Below, one piece after another: positions 1 to 7,326 of a stretch of 64,000 bases of DNA. A program made the position numbers and the translations under genes. How positions within the stretch are numbered: position 1 is the stretch's first letter; the number at the start of each line of letters is the position of its first letter. This DNA comes from Roseateles sp. XES5 (GTDB lineage: Bacteria; Pseudomonadota; Alphaproteobacteria; Rhizobiales; Rhizobiaceae), in assembly GCF_020535545.1 (NCBI RefSeq), contig NZ_CP084752.1, positions 3,809,501 through 3,873,500 on the forward strand, read 5' to 3'. The notes under the pieces were generated by a model, which worked only from the letters and a program-made list of their open reading frames with translations, was not told where the DNA came from and did no database searches.

Positions 1-597
1 CGGCTTGGCCGCGTCGATCACGCGGCAGCGCAGGGGTTCGCGCTCGGCGATGTCGAGGAAAGCCTCGCGGCGCTTCTCGTGGGTCTCCAGTTCTTCCTTC
101 TCGAACCGGTCGGGCGCCTCGTTGGCGTCCAGTCCCGCGGCGCGCCGGCGGGCGCGCTCCAGACCGACGGCGGCGGGAAGATCGAAGATGACGGTACAGT
201 CCGGCACGACGCCGTTGATCGCCACGCGCTCCAGCGCCTCGACGAAGGCCGGCTCCAGATTGCCGGTGATGCCCTGGTAGACGCGCGAGGAATCCATGAA
301 GCGGTCGCACAGGACGATGGTTCCGGCCGACAGCGCCGGACGGATGACCTGTTCGACATGGTCGCTGCGCGCGGCGGCGAAAAGGGCGGCCTCCATGCGG
401 ATGCCGTAGGGCTCGGCCGCGCCGGAGAGGAGCACATGGCGCACGGCCTCGGCTCCCTTCGAGCCGCCGGGCTCGCGCGTCGTCAGAACGGTAAAGCCGC
501 GCGCCCGCAGGGCCTCGGCCAGAAGCCGGATCTGCGTCGACTTTCCGGCGCCTTCGCCGCCTTCAAATGTCACAAACAAACCGGGTGCGGCCGACAA
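1..597 (-). CDS. tmk: Thymidylate kinase, 3' end outside window
   Basis: Phosphorylates dTMP to dTDP in the cytosol for DNA synthesis. The minus-strand frame opens with a P-loop ([11 protein letters not shown]) about 9 residues in, followed by the DR motif in [14 protein letters not shown] and TREPGG, both characteristic of thymidylate kinase. About 199 codons are present; the C-terminus lies beyond base 1. I chose a TTG start at 597 because GGAAG sits 7 nt upstream and the protein then begins [14 protein letters not shown], as expected. GTG at 573 is an alternative. The next gene upstream is the dacA-like gene on the same strand, 128 bp away. Function is secure; the start is inferred. Confidence 0.93.
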   Translation of the reverse strand, partial: MSAAPGLFVTFEGGEGAGKSTQIRLLAEALRARGFTVLTTREPGGSKGAEAVRHVLLSGAAEPYGIRMEAALFAAARSDHVEQVIRPALSAGTIVLCDRFMDSSRVYQGITGNLEPAFVEALERVAINGVVPDCTVIFDLPAAVGLERARRRAAGLDANEAPDRFEKEELETHEKRREAFLDIAEREPLRCRVIDAAKP

Positions 598-725
598 ATC
601 CCAACTTCCGTTATGCTGGCCGCCGCAGCGGCTCTTTCCAGGAAACCCGGCCGGGGCCGGCGAGTCAAATCACTACTAGCCGATGTTTCCGGCCGGCGAA
701 ATGCTTTTCGCCCCACCCTGCCCGG

Positions 726-1889
726 TCATATCCAGAAGAAGAACAGCTCGATCAGCGCATCGAGCGCGCGGGCGCGCAAGGTGCCCTCGCCCACCGTGCC
801 GGCCGTCTTGACCGGCACTTCGCGCAGCAGTTGCTTGTCGTTCCAGATCTTCAGCGTGCCCACCGCCTGCCCCGGCTGCACCGGTGCGCGCACCGGCCAG
901 GTGTAGACGACGCGCGCGACGAGGCGCTGCGAATTGTCCTTCGGCAGGAAGACATCCACATGTTCCCCCGCGACCAGCGGCACGGTGGAGGTATCGCCGC
1001 CATAGACGCTGGCGTCGGCGATGGTCTCGCCTTCCTTGAACAGCGTGCGCCGCTCGAAGGAGGACAGCGCCCATTCGATGATGCGGCGGGATTCCTCGAT
1101 GCGCACCTTGTCGTTTTCGAGGCCTCCCATGGCCAGCACCAGGTGCTTGCCGTCCCGGTTCACGCTGGCGACGATGGAGTAGCCGCCCTCCTCCGAAAAG
1201 CCCGTCACGAAGCCCGTGACGCCGATGTTCAGCGCCAGCAGCGGATTGCGATTGCGCTGCTTGATCTTGTTCCACTCGAATTCCGGTTCGAGATAGTAGC
1301 GCATCGCGTCGGGATAGGTCGTCTGCAGGTGCCGGGCGAGCGTCACCATCTCGCGCATCGTAACCTTGTTGGCGGGGTTCGGCAGGCCGGTGGCATTGGC
1401 GAAGGTGGATTTGACAAGACCAAGCGCGCGCGCCTCCCTGGTCATCCGCTCGGCGAAGGCCGCTTCGGAGCCGGCCATGCCCTCGGCCAGGATGATGCAG
1501 GCATCGTTGGCGAACTGCACCGTCACGCCGCGCACGAGATCTTCCACCCGCACCGAGGACTTCAGCGCCGCGAACATGGTGGAGGTGCGGGACGGCGCGC
1601 CGCCGGTCCGCCAGGCATATTCCGTGACGGGGTATTGCGTGTCGGGCGTGATTTCGCCGGCGGCGAGCGCCTTGAACACCGTGGCGGCCGTCATCAGCTT
1701 GGCAAGCGAGGCGGCGGGCACCGCATCGTCCTCGCCCCGTGCGAACAGCACCGTGCCGGTCTCCGCCTCGATCAGGTAGACCTGCTTCGCCTTGACGTCG
1801 AAACCCGCCTGCGGCGCGGCCGACTGGGCATGCGCAACGGCGAAAAGGGAAAAAAGGAAGAGAAGGCTGGCGGCTAGGCGGACAGGCAT
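726..1889 (-). CDS. D-alanyl-D-alanine carboxypeptidase family protein (DacA-like) with degenerate motifs
   Basis: Peptidase S11 (PBP5-type) protein of 387 aa that would trim the terminal D-Ala of peptidoglycan stem peptides in the periplasm. The start at 1889 gives a clean signal peptide (residues 1-20, cleavage near AHA-Q). The SxxK nucleophile motif is present (S61-L-A-K64). The second motif reads F126-A-N instead of SxN and the third V228-T-G instead of KTG. The C-terminal PBP5-like domain runs from about residue 280 to the end. Family identity is clear, but two of three catalytic motifs are altered, so activity is doubtful. An in-frame extension to 1985 is only read-through of an upstream repeat. 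It lies downstream of rlpA on the same strand. Confidence 0.85.
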   Translation of the reverse strand: MPVRLAASLLFLFSLFAVAHAQSAAPQAGFDVKAKQVYLIEAETGTVLFARGEDDAVPAASLAKLMTAATVFKALAAGEITPDTQYPVTEYAWRTGGAPSRTSTMFAALKSSVRVEDLVRGVTVQFANDACIILAEGMAGSEAAFAERMTREARALGLVKSTFANATGLPNPANKVTMREMVTLARHLQTTYPDAMRYYLEPEFEWNKIKQRNRNPLLALNIGVTGFVTGFSEEGGYSIVASVNRDGKHLVLAMGGLENDKVRIEESRRIIEWALSSFERRTLFKEGETIADASVYGGDTSTVPLVAGEHVDVFLPKDNSQRLVARVVYTWPVRAPVQPGQAVGTLKIWNDKQLLREVPVKTAGTVGEGTLRARALDALIELFFFWI

Positions 1890-1930
1890 GGCGACTCCGG
1901 TTGCCGCACACTCCCACAGCGGGGACCATT

Positions 1931-2010
1931 GCGCAAACAGCTTTGCGCGCAGACAAATGCGCAAACAGCTTTGCGCGGGGACCAATACCCATAGGCAAAC
2001 AGCCTTGCGC
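1931..2010. repeat. Three short palindromic repeats between rlpA and dacA-like gene
   Basis: The 18-nt sequence GCGCAAACAGCTTTGCGC occurs exactly at 1931-1948 and 1959-1976; a degenerate third copy (aggcaaacagccttgcgc) lies at 1993-2010. Each perfect copy is an inverted repeat with 7-bp arms around CAGC. A GGGGACCA motif also precedes copy 1 and follows copy 2. The block lies 40-120 bp upstream of the dacA-like start and directly downstream of rlpA, so it may act as operator, attenuator or mRNA stabiliser. No name can be given. Confidence 0.75.
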
Positions 2011-2029
2011 GGGCCGAACGGCCCGCCCG

Positions 2030-3031
2030 TCAGCCGGCGTTGCCGGCAAGGTCCGAAAGCGGCGTCAGCTTGCCGTCGAGGGTCAGGATGGCATCGAAGG
2101 CGCCGGCCGCATCGCGCACCCGCTCGTCCGCATAGGCGGCGGCATAGCTCGGATCGGCGGAAAGCTGCGGAACGAAATTCGGCCGCTCCATCGGCAGCGG
2201 GCCGATCTCCGGCAACTGAACGAACTGTGCGTCCATCGCCTGGAAGGCATCCGTCGTCGGCTGGGTCTTGGCAAGCGCCGTCATGGTGCTCTCGGCGGGA
2301 ACCTTGAGTACGTTGTCTTCCGCGCCGACGCCCGGCAGCGCGTTGCTGTCGGCCGAGGCCACCATCACGCCGGTCGCGATCTGGCCGCCCGGATCGACCG
2401 CCGGCACGCGCGAGCCCTTGGTGACGTAGGACGCCATCAGATAGGGCATGTCGTTGCCCTCGAGCGGCGCCTTGCCGACATATTGCACGCGCACCTTGGC
2501 CGTGCCGGTGCGCTTCATGTCGAGAAGATCAGCGGTCTTGGAGGACACGTCGATCACGCGTCCCTCATGGAACGGGCCACGGTCGTTGACGCGCACGACG
2601 ACCGACGTGCCGTTTTCCATATTGGTGACGCGCGCATAGCTCGGCAGCGGGAAGGTCGGATGCGCGGCGGACAGATGATACTTGTCGTAGACTTCGCCAT
2701 TGGCCGTGCGGCGGCCATGGAAGGCGGAGCCGTACCAGGAGGCAAGGCCGGTCTTGTTGTAGCCGGGCTCTTCCTTCGGCAGGTACCACTTGCCGCGAAC
2801 CTGATAGGCCTTGCCGAGCTGGTAGCGTCCGCCACCCTTCGGCACGAACTGGCCCTCCTCCACAACGCGCGGACTTGCCTTCACGCCATATTCGGTTTCG
2901 GAGAAGAACTCCTTGCTGCGGACTTTCTTCTTGGGGGCGGATGTCGTCGTCGCGCAGGCCGCGAGGCCCGCGCAAACCAGCGGAATAGCCAGCAACCTCA
3001 GGCCCATGCCGAACCGGGTCGCATTCTTCAT
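2030..3031 (-). CDS. rlpA: Septal ring lytic transglycosylase RlpA family lipoprotein
   Basis: Outer-membrane lipoprotein of 333 aa. The RlpA family cleaves denuded glycan strands or associates with the division site. The start at 3031 puts a lipoprotein signal at the N-terminus with lipobox L23-A-A-C26. The double-psi beta-barrel core follows (GLASWYG, then HGRRTANGE and NDRGPF). No SPOR domain is recognisable in the C-terminal third, which is low complexity and may be variable. It lies upstream of the dacA-like gene on the same strand; pairing of rlpA with a dacA-like gene and tmk is the usual rhizobial order. An upstream in-frame start (3079) would disrupt the signal sequence. Confidence 0.9.
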   Translation of the reverse strand: MKNATRFGMGLRLLAIPLVCAGLAACATTTSAPKKKVRSKEFFSETEYGVKASPRVVEEGQFVPKGGGRYQLGKAYQVRGKWYLPKEEPGYNKTGLASWYGSAFHGRRTANGEVYDKYHLSAAHPTFPLPSYARVTNMENGTSVVVRVNDRGPFHEGRVIDVSSKTADLLDMKRTGTAKVRVQYVGKAPLEGNDMPYLMASYVTKGSRVPAVDPGGQIATGVMVASADSNALPGVGAEDNVLKVPAESTMTALAKTQPTTDAFQAMDAQFVQLPEIGPLPMERPNFVPQLSADPSYAAAYADERVRDAAGAFDAILTLDGKLTPLSDLAGNAG

Positions 3032-3270
3032 AGAGATTTTGTGTCCCACGCCGCTATTGTCCCCGACGGTCCCAGCCAACTGCCTTGCCCCTGCAAGTCG
3101 GCCGTCAATGCCACTCAGTAAATAACAGTGCGTTAATCATGCCAACAAGATGGCGAAATTGCGAGTAGACGGCCTGCCCGGGGCCAGGTTCGATGATTTA
3201 TGGTTTCCGGTTGGTTAAGACGCCCGCCGCAAACCCGGCGGGCGCGACCGGCGCGAAAGCGGCTTTCGCG

Positions 3271-3486
3271 TCAGGAGGCCTCGGCCTGCAGCACGTCGAA
3301 AATCCGGTCCGGATCATGCACGCCATGGCGATAAAGCGTGATGATCGAGCGGGCCAGCGAGCGGGCCTTCGCATCGTCGAGGCGGGGACTGTCGGATACC
3401 GTCAGCCGCGTGAACACGCCTTTCAGGATCTCGAGATCCTGCGGTTCGAACATGCCGATATGCGTGGGGTCTCGAAGCACATCCAT
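3271..3486 (-). CDS. Small conserved hypothetical protein (71 aa)
   Basis: Soluble, charged 71-aa protein beginning MDVLRDPTHIGMFEPQDL. It is preceded by a strong ribosome site (GGGGAGG, 5 nt upstream), which decides the start at 3486 over the longer frame reaching 3630. No signal peptide, membrane segment or known motif is seen; helices are predicted by eye around LARSIITLYRHGV. It stands alone between rlpA and the divergently transcribed acyltransferase gene. Proteins like this occur in other rhizobia, to my recollection, without assigned function. Confidence 0.7.
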   Translation of the reverse strand: MDVLRDPTHIGMFEPQDLEILKGVFTRLTVSDSPRLDDAKARSLARSIITLYRHGVHDPDRIFDVLQAEAS

Positions 3487-3698
3487 TGCTGCCTCCCCTT
3501 GTTCGCATCCAGCCGGCATCATTGCTTTCGGGTGCAGGCGGATTCTAGGGGCACAATGCGTCAGCAACAAGTCGGGAAAAGTTGTAGCCGGGCGTTGCCG
3601 GCCGGCACACCGGGATGGGTGCATTAACACTATAGTAACGATCCGTTTTACTTCCGCGCTGAGGTGTGAAAATCCTTTCCCGACCCCGGGGAGCGAGC

Positions 3699-4754
3699 AT
3701 GAGCGCCACCGAAACCGATGAAATCCATGGCATTCAGGTGCTGCGCGGCATCGCGGCGCTGGCCGTGGTCGTTCATCATGCCCTTGAAATGTCCAACGGA
3801 AGCCCGGGCCGGTTCAGCCCCGACTGGCTGACCACCAGCGGCGCCGTCGGCGTCGACATCTTCTTCGTGATCAGCGGCTTCATCATGCTGCACACCGCCT
3901 TCCGGCCGTCGCGCCCGCCGCTGACCCCGGCAGCATTCCTCAAGCGCCGGTTCCTGCGCATCTATCCGTTCTACTGGCTCTGCCTCATCGCCATGAGCGC
4001 CGTCTTCTTCCTGGGCTTCATGAAGAGCCATTCGATCAGCGGCGGCAAGATCGTGCAATCCGCCCTGCTGCTGCCGAACGATCCGCTCATCAACGTGTCC
4101 TGGACCCTCAGCTACGAGGTCTTCTTCTATCTCCTCTTCGCCGCCTCGCTGCTTTCCGCGTCAAGGACGATGACCGCCCTTCTGTCGATTGCGGCCATCG
4201 CCCTGGCGCTCGGCGCAGGCGCGCTGGCCGGCGTCCCCTTCCTCGCCAATCCCGTGATGCTCGAATTTTCCTTCGGCATCGCCCTTGCCCTCCTCGCCCC
4301 GAGGATCCCACAGGGCCGCGCCGTCCTTATCTTCGGCGCCATCGCGGCGGCCGCCGCGCTGTTCGCGCCGCTGGCGATCCCGTCCGTCTCGACGGCGGGC
4401 CTCGACGGCTGGGCGCGGGTTTTGGCCTGGGGCCTTCCCGCAACGGCCATCGTTGCCGCAAGCCTTTCCATGCGCCGCCCGACCGGCCTTGCCGGACGCG
4501 GCATGCTCCTCCTCGGCGACGCCTCCTATGCCCTCTATCTCACCCACATTTTCGGCATGATCGCCTATGGCTGGCTCCTCAAGACCACCGCCCTCGGCGG
4601 CCTGCACCAGCTTCTTCCGGTAATCGCCGTCTCCCTGCTCTGCACCGCCGGCGGCATAGTGGCCCACCTTCTCGTCGAGGCGCCGCTCAACAGATACTTG
4701 AAGGGACAGCCTGTCTTCCGCAAATCCGAGGGGGCCTTGTCGGCGCGGGGATGA
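3699..4754 (+). CDS. Acyltransferase family 3 (OafA/ExoZ-type) membrane protein
   Basis: Inner-membrane O-acyltransferase of 351 aa, which would transfer acetyl or other acyl groups to surface polysaccharide or another periplasmic acceptor. N-terminal IQVLRGIAALAVVVHH carries the typical R and catalytic H residues; VGVDIFFVISGFIM and RRFLRIYPFYW are hallmark segments of the family. About ten hydrophobic segments span the protein. ATG at 3699 is preceded by GGGGAGC; a GTG at 3666 is in frame but lacks such a site. ExoZ of rhizobia is similar in size, but no exo genes are nearby, so the substrate is unknown. Confidence 0.88.
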   Translation: MSATETDEIHGIQVLRGIAALAVVVHHALEMSNGSPGRFSPDWLTTSGAVGVDIFFVISGFIMLHTAFRPSRPPLTPAAFLKRRFLRIYPFYWLCLIAMSAVFFLGFMKSHSISGGKIVQSALLLPNDPLINVSWTLSYEVFFYLLFAASLLSASRTMTALLSIAAIALALGAGALAGVPFLANPVMLEFSFGIALALLAPRIPQGRAVLIFGAIAAAAALFAPLAIPSVSTAGLDGWARVLAWGLPATAIVAASLSMRRPTGLAGRGMLLLGDASYALYLTHIFGMIAYGWLLKTTALGGLHQLLPVIAVSLLCTAGGIVAHLLVEAPLNRYLKGQPVFRKSEGALSARG

Positions 4755-4815
4755 AGAGGCCGCGCGGCACACGTTGACGGAACCGGCAAAGCTGCTAAAA
4801 AGCCGCACCGCCAGC

Positions 4816-4905
4816 GGAAGAGTGGCCGAGCGGTTTAAGGCACCGGTCTTGAAAACCGGCGTAGGCGAGAGTCTACCGTGGGTTCGAATCCCACCTCTTC
4901 CGCCA
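4816..4905 (+). tRNA. tRNA-Ser (anticodon UGA)
   Basis: The 90-nt cloverleaf has a 7-bp acceptor stem (GGAAGAG with CTCTTCC), an encoded CCA at 4903-4905, a long variable arm typical of class II tRNAs, and an anticodon stem CCGGT/ACCGG around loop CTTGAAA, giving UGA. It forms the left border of the low-GC island, a common integration site, although no repeat of its 3' end was found at the far side. Confidence 0.97.
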
Positions 4906-5303
4906 TATGCCGCCGAGTGCCGCGCAAATAGTCTAACTCAATCTTGATAAATATGCCCCTGCAATTCAGCTGCGCTTTGGGCAGGGTTTTACGCAACGTA
5001 GCATGTAGGTGGCGCCGGGTCATGAACACTGCTCAAACGCCATGACACTTTAGCTTCTGCTCGGACATGATTGAAATGGAGCCGGAAGCGGTCGTTTGTA
5101 ACCGTTTACGAGCTACACGACATTGCCTTGGTAGGCCCGGAGGGAGCGCCCACCATCGCTTAAAAGCCTTAGAAACCGGGCTTTCAGGGATGGCTAGGGG
5201 GACACGATGTCCCCCCTCTTATGTTGCCCAGTTACACACAACGCAAGCGTCGGCAAGGGCACTTGCTGTCATCAATTGTCAACCTGCCGCCATAGAGGCC
5301 GTC
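4906..5303. other. Gene-free stretch behind tRNA-Ser, with a strong hairpin
   Basis: No convincing gene in 398 bases. A stem GGGGGACA/TGTCCCCC lies at 5197-5215 with loop CGA; it is downstream of the 256-aa island gene and may end or stabilise its transcript, though no T-run follows on that strand. A weaker stem CCCTGC/GCAGGG followed by TTTT lies near 4965-4995 and could terminate the tRNA transcript. A plus-strand frame at 5067-5345 has no recognisable content. Confidence 0.5.
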
Positions 5304-6074
5304 TCAATCGTCGAACAAGTCTCTTGGACGAGGCGTAGGCGGTGACGGACCCTCTCGCCTGCGACGCTCAGCATCTTCCGCCATCTCTTTCAGCAAAATC
5401 TGACGGGCCAGTTCTCGCGACTGCAGGAAGATTTCGACAGCAACGTTCAACTCCTGATCACTAAGAAGATCGTAGTCCCCGCGTTGCCAGACCTCGGCCG
5501 CTCGCTTCAATTCAATTCCGTCATCGACCTTGGGAAAGAATAAGAACTCGGCAGGAGAGTTCTGGTAGTCCGTAAGCGACAGGAAGGCGTCTTCACAGAT
5601 CGTTACAAGAAGCCTGCGCTGAAAGTCAGTAAGATTTAGCTCACTCCAGCCACATACGAACAGCGGCACAAATCGCCCTTGTTCTCGAATTACACACAAC
5701 GGTGATACGGGGACTGCCACGTCCCTTGAGACACGAAACCATTCCTTGTCGAACTCGACAAAGTTATGTGTCGCATAACGACGACCTTCGTCATGATCAA
5801 AGAAGGATTTGACCAAATCTTCATTCTGCTTACGCCCAGCAGGAGCGCCCGAACGAGTTGCCACTGCGAGCGCGGTCTCCAAGTTTATACCAAGCTGGAT
5901 ACGATCCTTGATTGCAGTGTAACCAGACGAGTAGGTGAAACGAGGAGCCCCCTTTACAAAGGAGATAATTGATTTCGTTGTTCTAGGAACATCGTCTTGA
6001 ACGAAACGAACCCAGTTAGGTCCGGACGGTGGCCTGTCAAGCTTAGCAAGCAGCTTCAAATAATCGAATGCCAT
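5304..6074 (-). CDS. Unknown protein coupled to Panacea gene; candidate toxin (SocB-like?)
   Basis: 256-aa soluble protein with no signal peptide and no domain I can name. Its ATG shares one base with the stop of the upstream Panacea gene (TAATG), implying translational coupling. Known Panacea (DUF4065) antitoxins, including SocA of Caulobacter, are encoded beside their toxins, so this is the obvious partner candidate; SocB, the SocA-controlled toxin that binds the DNA sliding clamp, is of similar size. Visible features are a central aromatic core (FVCGWSELNLTDFQRRLLV), a charged C-terminal helix rich in E/R and a proline-rich tail ending RDLFDD, whose DLF loosely recalls a clamp-binding motif. 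Function is inferred from context alone. Confidence 0.6.
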   Translation of the reverse strand: MAFDYLKLLAKLDRPPSGPNWVRFVQDDVPRTTKSIISFVKGAPRFTYSSGYTAIKDRIQLGINLETALAVATRSGAPAGRKQNEDLVKSFFDHDEGRRYATHNFVEFDKEWFRVSRDVAVPVSPLCVIREQGRFVPLFVCGWSELNLTDFQRRLLVTICEDAFLSLTDYQNSPAEFLFFPKVDDGIELKRAAEVWQRGDYDLLSDQELNVAVEIFLQSRELARQILLKEMAEDAERRRREGPSPPTPRPRDLFDD

Positions 6075-6559
6075 TAGTGCTTTACCGTCCTTTCATACCA
6101 GCTTTTGATCGCCTCATCGGAAATTTTCATTGAAGCGTTCGTCTTCGTCTCGTGGTTCCATGTTTGATCCCATGGGCCGCCCTCAACGTGAGATTGGGCG
6201 ACTAGAGCACTCGGCGACATGGAAGCATATTTCCTAGCATGTTCCCGTAGAAACTCTTCTTCCTCTCGGGTGAAATGCCATTCTGCTCTTCTTTTTTGCC
6301 CTGTATCTGGGTCGAGGTATCTAGCTCTCCCAACTATAGGCGCATCACCAAACTGTTTGAACTCTCGGTACAGCTCTCGAAATACTGGACCATACGTCCA
6401 AGCTTCAATTTTTGCGGAAACTAAAGGACGTGAAAACGCAACCAGAAAGTCCGTATGCAAGAAATACACAATCTTGTTGATGTGCAGATTGGAGACATCC
6501 CTGCCGTCAATCTCCGCTACATCCAGGACGAAGTTAGCGACTGCGCGAACATCATACAT
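6074..6559 (-). CDS. Panacea (DUF4065 / SocA-type) domain protein, candidate antitoxin
   Basis: 161-aa soluble protein. The Panacea domain fills it: the helix LHINKIVYFLHTDFL and the diagnostic EAWTYGPVFRELYREF match the family, which contains promiscuous antitoxins and the ClpXP adaptor SocA. The C-terminal 50 residues are charged and may hold partner specificity. It overlaps the downstream 256-aa gene by one base and lies 65 bp behind the DUF2290 gene, all on the minus strand. Domain identity is secure from sequence; the antitoxin role is inferred from the family and gene order. Confidence 0.85.
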   Translation of the reverse strand: MYDVRAVANFVLDVAEIDGRDVSNLHINKIVYFLHTDFLVAFSRPLVSAKIEAWTYGPVFRELYREFKQFGDAPIVGRARYLDPDTGQKRRAEWHFTREEEEFLREHARKYASMSPSALVAQSHVEGGPWDQTWNHETKTNASMKISDEAIKSWYERTVKH

Positions 6560-6624
6560 AGCTCAAATTACTTCATTCTCTTTTTGTTCACAACCGTTTA
6601 ACTCATTGTCCCCAAGTTGGACGC

Positions 6625-7326
6625 TCAGCCAAATGAGAAAAGCATTGCCTCATCCTTTGTAAAGCGATCATCGGGCAGGATGCGGCAATCTAGTTTTGTC
6701 TCCGCAAGATACTTATCCGGCGACTGAGATTTACCGAATAGGGAGATCGCTGCATTCGAGAACCACGCTTCCGCATAGAATTGCCTTGCCACGAGCATCG
6801 TAAACGCAAGTGGTGTTAGAACGCGCTGGATAGCCCAGCGGTTTTCATCGTGATGCCCCAAGTGGAAATGCGAACACGGGTGGCTAAACTCTGCATATTG
6901 GTCTGGCGCATTTTCATACCGCAGAAGTGGTGGATGCTGGCTTTTGCGTAACTCTGAGACCTTAACTAGGTATTCTTCTAGCGTAAGAGCGCCTTCGTCC
7001 ACATAGATACGAAGCTCGTCAAGTTCGGCTATAGCGGCAGGTGATGCGCCTAAAAATGGGTTGGGATAGTAAGCATACCTAACTTGCGCTTCCTCTCTTA
7101 TACTGAATTGCAAGTAGGAGTAGTCTCGTAGCAATAGGTTGTAGTCTACGTTAGCCAAGCCGACGAGGTATATGCTCTCGTAGTTTGCAGCCGGATCGAA
7201 AACTGCCGATAGAAAATCTTCACTGGCCTTCATCGGCATGGGATTTGAGAATATCTCCCCCAATGACAAAGCCTTTAGCAGCTCCCAGCTTTTGGCAATG
7301 CCTGTGCGAACGTCGTCTTTATTCAC
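6625..7326 (-). CDS. DUF2290 domain protein
   Basis: 233-aa protein of unknown function. The C-terminal two thirds match my knowledge of DUF2290: acidic stretch, LLRYENAPDQYAEFSHPCSHFHLG, then an LTPLAF segment followed by aromatic helices. The conserved H-P-x-S-H-x-H-x-G string (around residues 148-156) looks like a metal or catalytic site, but this is a guess. It starts with GTG at 7326, overlapping the helicase stop by 8 bases, so the two are probably translated together and act together. Such helicase plus small-protein pairs are frequent in defence islands; no published role for this pair is known to me. Confidence 0.8.
   Translation of the reverse strand: MNKDDVRTGIAKSWELLKALSLGEIFSNPMPMKASEDFLSAVFDPAANYESIYLVGLANVDYNLLLRDYSYLQFSIREEAQVRYAYYPNPFLGASPAAIAELDELRIYVDEGALTLEEYLVKVSELRKSQHPPLLRYENAPDQYAEFSHPCSHFHLGHHDENRWAIQRVLTPLAFTMLVARQFYAEAWFSNAAISLFGKSQSPDKYLAETKLDCRILPDDRFTKDEAMLFSFG

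Noticed and set aside
4835..5029. Minus-strand frame over tRNA-Ser reading MAEEVGFEPTVDSRLRRF
   Set aside because: It is the well-known antisense translation of a serine tRNA gene and carries no real protein signal.
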